DNA of 64,000 nucleotides from Volvariella volvacea V23 (taxonomy: Eukaryota > Basidiomycota > Agaricomycetes > Agaricales > Pluteaceae), in the NCBI GenBank assembly GCA_000349905.1, contig KB722749.1, positions 485,741 to 549,740 on the forward strand, read 5' to 3'. Below, piece after piece: positions 57,840 through 64,000 of the stretch. The notes under the pieces were generated by a model. It searched no databases. It saw only the letters and a list, made by a program, of their open reading frames with translations, and was not told the origin of the DNA. The position numbers were made by a program, and so were the translations under genes. The stretch's first letter is position 1, and every line of letters begins with the position of its first letter.

Positions 57840-60611
57840 ATGTCGTCCAGCGGGACACCCGATGGGCCAACAGAACCAACACCCCCCGAGCCCACAATCA
57901 CCCCCTCCTCCTCGTCTACTCAAAGTACATCAACTGACTCTTCTTCCTCTGTTTCCTCCTCGTCCTCATCTTCTATTGTATCATCTACAGATGTACCATC
58001 AAGTTCACCACCTCCCTCAAGCTCTCCGCCCTCATCCAGTGACCCTCCTCCTAGCTCAACGATTTCAGACACACCCTCGCAACCACCACCAACGCCACCA
58101 CCCGAGTCACCAACTCCAGAACCCGAGCCGTCCACTCCTGGTGAAGACCCTTCTACTCCACCTCCACCGCCACCTTCAGAGTCTTCACCGTCCCCCTCAT
58201 TTACGCCTCCGCCACCCCCCGAGGAGACTCGGTCTTCCAGCTCAGAGGTGGTCCTAACCGAATCATCCACCAGCGTATTCGAATCAACGATAGTGTGAGT
58301 AATTATTGCCTCCTTCTTTCCATTGCTTCTCTTCTCTCTCCTTCTCCACTCCACTGCATTACTGTTTTTGCCATTCGGGGTTGGTCGGTTTTTTGCCCCC
58401 CTTTCACTATGAGGCCACTCTCTTCGGGTGGAGCGCCAAGAACAGCAGGCTACCGCGTTCGTTGAATTGTGTCTTGTGCAGCACCAATTCCTGTTGTTCC
58501 AACTGTGGAATCCTTAACTGGCCACCCGGGAGCCCCGAAATTTATGCTACGGCTGCGCAGCGTCTCGTTCATTATCTGAGCGTCCAACCTCTGCTGTCAC
58601 ATCATTCACTTTGATGTCGCCGTAGCCCCTCCTATCCGCGAATCATCACTGGAGGTCCCCGTGCTATGCAACGATACGTTATCCACGGATACAGTGTCGT
58701 GCGGACGTATGATCCTATCTTGGGACTAGTTGCCACACACACAGCTATCTGTCCTGTCATTCGTCCTTTCTTCTCTTTCCGTCCAACTCGTCCTCCGGCG
58801 TTCATTGTTATCTCTCGCCGCCTGGGAAAAGCACTATAGAGTGGCGGAACCCTCGTCCATCACGCGTTTGCATCGTGGCCCAGGATGAGGGGCTAGCTTT
58901 GAAATAACGAGTGATCATCCATTCCACCTTACATGGCAGGATGAGGGTCACTCGCCCAAAGAATCGCGTCAAAGTCCGTTCATGGCGCATTTGCCCCCTG
59001 ATAAGGATCCTGGGCCTGTGTATGGTGTCATAGATTGATGGTACCTTCACATGACTGGGTCAGGTCCTTTTCAGCCTCCCGGAGCCGTGGAACGGCATCT
59101 TGGATCATCCCGCTTCCCCTTGGGTCTATTATTTTCCTGTTCTTGCTCCCTTTAATTTTTTGGTTCTGCTACACGTGTTGTAGGCATCGGACTGGCGCGA
59201 ACTGGTACTGATATTTATCTTTCTGGTTTGACAGGACGACGTCAAATGGACAGACGTTTACAACTATTGTTGAATCTACTACCGTTTTCGCTCCTGGCGC
59301 GACGATAACTGCAGCACCTACCCTACCAGATAATCCGGGATCTAGTAGTAGCAATACTGGCCCTATCGTGGGTGGTGTCGTCGGAGGTGCGTCTTGTTTC
59401 CCTCCTTGTTGTCAGTCATTATACAAACACCTGGTCCCAATTCAAAAGGCGTCGTCGGTATAGCAGGCATCATAGTCCTAGGCTGGTACCTTATGCGTCG
59501 TCGCCGCCGCGATGACCTCGACGAGCTCTTCGACGGCAACTTTGACCCCGGTCGCACGGTCGCCGCACCCCGGAAAAGCGCCGGTGGGAACCTCGATCCA
59601 GACCCAGAAAACGACGGCATGGGAGGAAGACTGGGAGCTGGTGTCGGAGGGGTCGTCACGCCGTTTAGATATGAACCGGCAGCGCCTATGGCAGCCTCGC
59701 AGATGTCGCAGACAGCGAGCGGGCATGGGCCTGTGCTTGCTGCTGGAGCTCCGATGATGCCTGGTGGCAAGCGTGGACAGACGCTTCCGCATGGTGCAGC
59801 CTATGGGTCGGGGTCCGCAAATGCGTCTGCGTCCGTACTACCTTATGCAGGTGGACCTAGTAATGCACCGCCGCCAGCGCCGCCATCTTCGGGTTCGAGG
59901 TATAGCAGTGATGTCGTAACTGCGTACTCCAGTCCCGCTCCACCCATGCCCATGGGTGTGGTGAATATGAACCCTGGGGAGTGGAGAGGTCCTTCTCCTG
60001 GACCTTCGATGGGCACTGGCACAGGAAGCTCATCGGGTGCGTACGGAGGATACGGAGGATACAATACTGGCACGGGAAGTGATGATAGATCTTCATCCGC
60101 TGGGTTCGTAGGTGCAGCGAGCATCGGCTTCCACGTCGTCAACGACGGTGCTGCAGCCGCTGGGGCTGCAGCGAGTGGCGCGGCGATTAGGAGCGCAAAG
60201 GAGCGCGAGGCGGAGGCAGAAGCGCAGCAACTACGGCAACAACAATTGCTAGAGCAACAGCGGCAGCAGCAGCAGATGCAGATGCACGGAGTACCTGGGG
60301 TGCCGATACCTGGTAGGGCACTTAGTCCTTCGCATTCCAGTGTGTTCGTTGAACATGACGTGTACCCGCCTCCAGCCAATATGCCCGGCCAAGTTCCCGG
60401 AGGACAGATACCACAGCAGCCATACCCTGCAGGTCAGCCTTATGGCCCGGGCGCGGTGACGGGATCGGGGATTGCGACTCCGGGTAGTGTGCAGACGCCT
60501 GGGAGTGGACCGATTGTGCACACGGATGGAGGGAGGATCGTGATACCTGATTCGGGTAGAGAGGAGATTCCGCCGACGTACGATAGTTTGCCGCCGGATG
60601 AGAGGAGGTAG
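57840..60611 (+). CDS. Ser/Pro-rich single-pass membrane protein (mucin-like ectodomain)
   Basis: ATG 57840 gives MSSSGTPDGPTEPTPPEPTI. About 150 residues of Ser, Thr and Pro follow, a likely heavily O-mannosylated ectodomain. An unusually long intron (about 58298-59233) separates this from TTSNGQTFTTIVESTTVFAP and GPIVGGVVG. A second short intron then joins to the membrane helix GVVGIAGIIVLGWYLMRRRR with an arginine stop-transfer. The cytosolic tail of about 370 residues is Gly/Pro/Ser-rich with a Gln run (LRQQQLLEQQRQQQQMQ), ending EEIPPTYDSLPPDERR at 60611. A PPxY-like PPTYDS motif could bind WW-domain ubiquitin ligases. The layout resembles fungal cell-wall sensors, but no WSC domain or signal peptide is visible. 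Confidence 0.75.
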
Positions 60612-62427
60612 ATGTGGTCGTGCGATGCGATTGGATCGTTGGGGAGGGTGTTAGAAAACGAAAAAAAAAGTGTTTGAGGCATACCCGCACCCGGATTGAA
60701 TCGGAGGTGTTCTGCTGACGACGACGTGATGAAGATGTACATGCTGACGATGGCGATGCGATCTGCGATATCCCATGTTGATACTCACGAGAATGACTGA
60801 AGGTCATACATACTAGTCTACGACTTTTCCCCTGACGGAGAGGGGGAGGGCATTCTTTGTTCGTCTTTTTCTTTCTGCTTTACCTTTTGCTTTTCTTTCT
60901 TTTTTCTTCCCTTTCCTTTCTACACAAGTCCCGGCTTGATTAAATTAATCCGTGCTTTCTTGCATCTTCCTGTTATCCCCATTCCGCCTGGGAATGTTTT
61001 TTTTTCTGATTGTAAATCTCGCTCCGTGATTTACATAGTATGAAATTAGACGGTTAACCAACCCGTATGGCCACTGGTGCCACTCCCCCCTCTCCAATTT
61101 ATTGCCCTCTATGATATTGACATGGACGCCGGACGATACCTACTACTACCTCCTCTAAAGCCTACTATTCCTATTAGTTCACTGTCTACTTCCTTACTTT
61201 TTGGGCTGCTCATGGACAGTTCCACCACTCGTTGATTAGCGTTTACGCTTCACGCTTCCTCTTAACTATATTCTACTGTATTATTCTGGTTTTTTCGTAC
61301 TTTTCTCTTGCGAGTCTCGATGACTTTTGATTTGATGGACCATGGAATTTGACGTTTCTTTTTCCTGGCCTCAGCTCATGCTATGCGCGTTTACTTTTGG
61401 GATTTTTCGTTCTTTCAAGTTGGACTATCACAGAGGTATTAGATGCTACTGAAGCGTTGCTGACGCTAAACTGGGCGCTGGCGCTATGAGGGGCTCCAGA
61501 GAGTTGGATGGAGGAAATGTCAGGCCTCATCCCTCCATCCCGTCGCTGAGCGACCACTATTCCGGTATCGCAGCGCAGCCTTCCAGCTCGAGGCTCGGGT
61601 CTATCAGCGGTTCAACGCCATTCTCGTCTTCGCCGTTCGGTCTTCTATCGCCGCCGTTCTCCTGTCTCGTCACGGTTATCGACGTCATTCAGAACCTTTG
61701 CGCCTTCCGGACCTGCATGTCCATTCTTTATGTGGCCTGATTATGATGATGCTTCCTCAACTCCCGGTTCTTTCCTCTCCTGCATTTTTTCCCCTTTCCT
61801 TGTGAGGCCTGATGTTGCCAATCACGAAAATATTTTGGGACTTTCCCAACGACGAGTCCTTTGAAGTTGACCACCCCAATCCCCTTCCCTACTTTTGATG
61901 TCTTTTCTTTCCTTCATTCATGTTACTCATGTTACGAGATATGCCTGTTAGTGTACGATACGATAAGGACGAGGGCTTCACGATTGCTCTCACCACTATC
62001 ACCCCGGCTCGCTTCCCATGGACAATGAAAATGCATCTACTTTAGTGAGTCGCCTAGTACATTTTCCTCCATTTTTCTTGGACGGGATTTGGGACTTGGT
62101 TTCTCTCTTATGTAGGATTCCTTGCTTTTGTTCTTTGTAGTGTACAGTTGCGGCTATATATACGAGTTATCTTACGTGCCAACAGCCTGGACAGGCCGAT
62201 TATCGTGGTCCACAAGAAGTGCTTAGACGTCGTTAAGCCGCTATCGACGTTGAGGAGTAGAATCTACGCTACCCAGTTAGCCGGATGGCACGGCCACTAG
62301 CCTTTTTGAGCGCCCATGAGTCGATAGCCCTGAGCTTAGGAGTGTCCCAAACGGTGAAGCGTGGCCGAGCCACACTGGCACGCGACCACCAGTTGAAAAC
62401 TACGCTGAGTAGTCGCCGAATTGAACA
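60612..62427. other. Intergenic, about 1.8 kb, T/C-rich
   Basis: The 3' flank of the membrane protein, with a long pyrimidine tract at about 60850-60925 (ctttttctttctgctttacc and onward). An 84-codon frame at 61486-61740 is Ser/Pro-rich without support. The region 62200-62427 is the promoter of F-box C. No gene supported. Confidence 0.5.
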
Positions 62428-63744
62428 ATGGCACTTTCCTCCACGTCAAAATGGAGTTCTATCCCGGCAGATATCCTCCTCCAAATCATCAATCCTCACA
62501 CATTAGCCGATTCTGAGCCTCGCTTTTATTGGGGCAAGCCCATCCGAGCCCCCTACCACACACCTCGAGAATTTGATCACATCAAATCCCATTTCCTCTC
62601 CCAGCTTCGATTGGTTTGCACACACTGGTACTCCATCCTCACTCCAGCTCTGTACCAACGGACACTAGTACGTGTGCACCCTACTAATACTCAATATCAA
62701 GAAGCTTTCAAACGCCACCCTGATCTTATCCGACATCTCATCGTCCATTGTGTTCCGTATTATTCATGGAGGCATACATCATTCCAACCTGATCTACTTC
62801 AAGCATGTCTCTCAGAATGCCGCAGCGTTCATACCTTGGAGCTAATTTACATGGGCGGTTTATACCAGGGGCTCTCTCGTAGCAAGGCCCATGCCTTATT
62901 TCAAGGTTTCCGTAGTCCCATCATCCACCTGCGAACTGTCCGCTACTCCTCTGAACACTACGATGACGTCTCCAGTACTTTGCTTGGGCTGGGAAGGTTG
63001 TGCAACGGCCTGACAACACTCGAAATATGGGGTGGGGGATACAGAGCCCCCATGCCACGAAATCATGGAATTGGGCGTCAACCTCGAAGTCAGCGGTGGG
63101 GACTGCCCCAATATCTGCCCAACATTTCTCGCCTCGCACTTAGTTGCCAAGGTTTTTTCCCTAGTTTCTTCGAAGATATCATCTCCCGGATCTATCGTCA
63201 GCTTCGCAACACGGACGGTTCCAAGACAGTGACTACACCTCTTCGTGAACTCATACTGGACGGCCAGATTGGTCTCCTGCATAATGATTGGGTAGCTCGT
63301 GTGCTACAGATCAACAATATCGCCGCCACCTTGACAGTATTCGAATTATCTCTGCCTTGGGATGAAAAAAACGATATCAATCGACAACCCCATTATGAAG
63401 AGTTGCCAATGGAAATTATAGGAAAATGTCGTTCCTTGGTTTCATTCAGGTACTACGCACATTTCACAACAAAGATATTTTCTCGTCTCTCCAATACCAC
63501 AAGTGAACTCGGCATCAGAATCGCCACTCCACCTCCCCCAAGAATACTACCGAACACGTCATTTTGGTTTCCAGATACGATAATTACTGGTGTTCAGCCG
63601 ATTATAGATTTCGTACAATCAACAGAACTGAGAAAAGGAGTGGATTCGCTTGTGATTGGATGCAGACTACTAGGTGAGGCTGAATGGTGTCGATTGAAGG
63701 AGGCATGTTCCAGGGAAGGAGTTGCTGTCGAGATGCTACCGTAA
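62428..63744 (+). CDS. F-box-like protein, paralog C of three
   Basis: Single exon, 438 codons, ATG 62428 (MALSSTSKWSSIPADILLQI). Full-length homolog of the genes at 42018-43346 and 45381-46694, on the opposite strand. F-box-like start WSSIPADILLQIINPHTLAD...LSQLRLVCTHWYSILTPALYQRTLVRV. The body keeps LDGQIGLLHNDWVAR, KCRSLVSFRYYAHFTTKIF and the C-terminal EACSREGVAVEMLP. It is closer to paralog B. It lies about 16 kb from B with unrelated genes between, so an inverted dispersed duplication is implied. No lesions. Confidence 0.8.
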   Translation: MALSSTSKWSSIPADILLQIINPHTLADSEPRFYWGKPIRAPYHTPREFDHIKSHFLSQLRLVCTHWYSILTPALYQRTLVRVHPTNTQYQEAFKRHPDLIRHLIVHCVPYYSWRHTSFQPDLLQACLSECRSVHTLELIYMGGLYQGLSRSKAHALFQGFRSPIIHLRTVRYSSEHYDDVSSTLLGLGRLCNGLTTLEIWGGGYRAPMPRNHGIGRQPRSQRWGLPQYLPNISRLALSCQGFFPSFFEDIISRIYRQLRNTDGSKTVTTPLRELILDGQIGLLHNDWVARVLQINNIAATLTVFELSLPWDEKNDINRQPHYEELPMEIIGKCRSLVSFRYYAHFTTKIFSRLSNTTSELGIRIATPPPPRILPNTSFWFPDTIITGVQPIIDFVQSTELRKGVDSLVIGCRLLGEAEWCRLKEACSREGVAVEMLP

Positions 63745-64000
63745 GAACCAGGGGATGCCGTCAGTTGTATACAAATAAATACTGCAGTCCAATGCCTACC
63801 TTTTTGAACATCCTGAACGCTTCCTTTCTATCGCCTCATCCTCCGAGCTCTTTTCCTTGTTTTTTTACCTTCCTCATACCCTCACCTCTGTTGCTTTTCA
63901 AATATGTCCGACAAAACCTCTGGATATCGTCTCGAATATGCATCCAGTTCCAGGGCAAAATGTAAAGGTGTGTTACTGAATTAATATAACAACTCATTCG
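63745..64000. other. 3' flank of F-box C to window end
   Basis: Pyrimidine-rich; no feature recognised. Any gene beginning here would continue outside the window. Confidence 0.5.

Noticed and set aside
59843..60379. 178-codon Cys/Ala-rich minus-strand frame
   Set aside because: Antisense shadow of the glycine/proline-rich cytosolic tail of the plus-strand membrane protein.
1..64000. CRISPR arrays, prokaryotic defence systems, secondary-metabolite clusters, autonomous transposons
   Set aside because: No spaced direct-repeat arrays, no PKS/NRPS/terpene enzymes, and no transposase or reverse-transcriptase motifs were seen in any reading; the window is eukaryotic nuclear DNA.

Overview
This is nuclear DNA from a filamentous basidiomycete, most likely an Agaricomycete. 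The evidence is many short introns of about 45-60 nt, fungal-type F-box and BTB families, a KRE6/SKN1-type GH16 pair, a fungal TRK potassium transporter, and an intron-containing nuclear tRNA-Gly. The style of the F-box and BTB families resembles Rhizoctonia/Ceratobasidiaceae, but that is only an impression. A 100-N scaffold gap lies at 23982-24081. Gene ends are read from the sequence. Exon joins were worked out by eye from GT(GC)/AG signals and frame, so internal boundaries are approximate.

Layout. 1-5 kb: a four-helix membrane protein and a membrane-anchored histidine-acid-phosphatase-like gene (together block A). 5.5-12 kb: an F-box/LRR gene and a TRK K+ transporter with an unreadable middle. 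12.7-15.2 kb: a mitochondrial citrate carrier and uroporphyrinogen-III synthase, divergent from one short promoter. 15.3-19 kb: a small TIR element, four tRNA-like elements and another F-box gene. 20-25.5 kb: the C-terminal part of a His/Pro-rich protein, adenylosuccinate lyase, the gap, and an unknown glycoprotein. 25.7-30.5 kb: a SNF2/RING helicase. 32-39.3 kb: two tandem GH16 beta-glucan-synthesis genes. 39.7-46.7 kb: two BTB genes tail to tail, two paralogous F-box genes and a coiled-coil gene with heptad repeats. 47-51.6 kb: two convergent paralogs of an unknown membrane coiled-coil protein. 53.3-56.3 kb: block B, a second copy of block A in which the phosphatase has been reduced to a remnant. 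56.4 kb: tRNA-Gly(GCC). 57.8-60.6 kb: a Ser/Pro-rich single-pass membrane protein. 62.4-63.7 kb: a third copy of the paralogous F-box gene.

Mixture. Conserved housekeeping genes (ADE13, HEM4, CTP1, GH16, SNF2, TRK) alternate with fast-evolving lineage-specific families present as local duplicates. Five F-box genes, two BTB genes and a RING-helicase make the window rich in ubiquitin-ligase adaptor domains, but nothing here shows that they act together. I found no CRISPR array, prokaryotic operon, secondary-metabolite cluster or autonomous transposon. The most unusual items are the tRNA-like element family, the 48-kb-spaced duplicated block with a phosphatase ghost, and the unknown convergent paralog pair.
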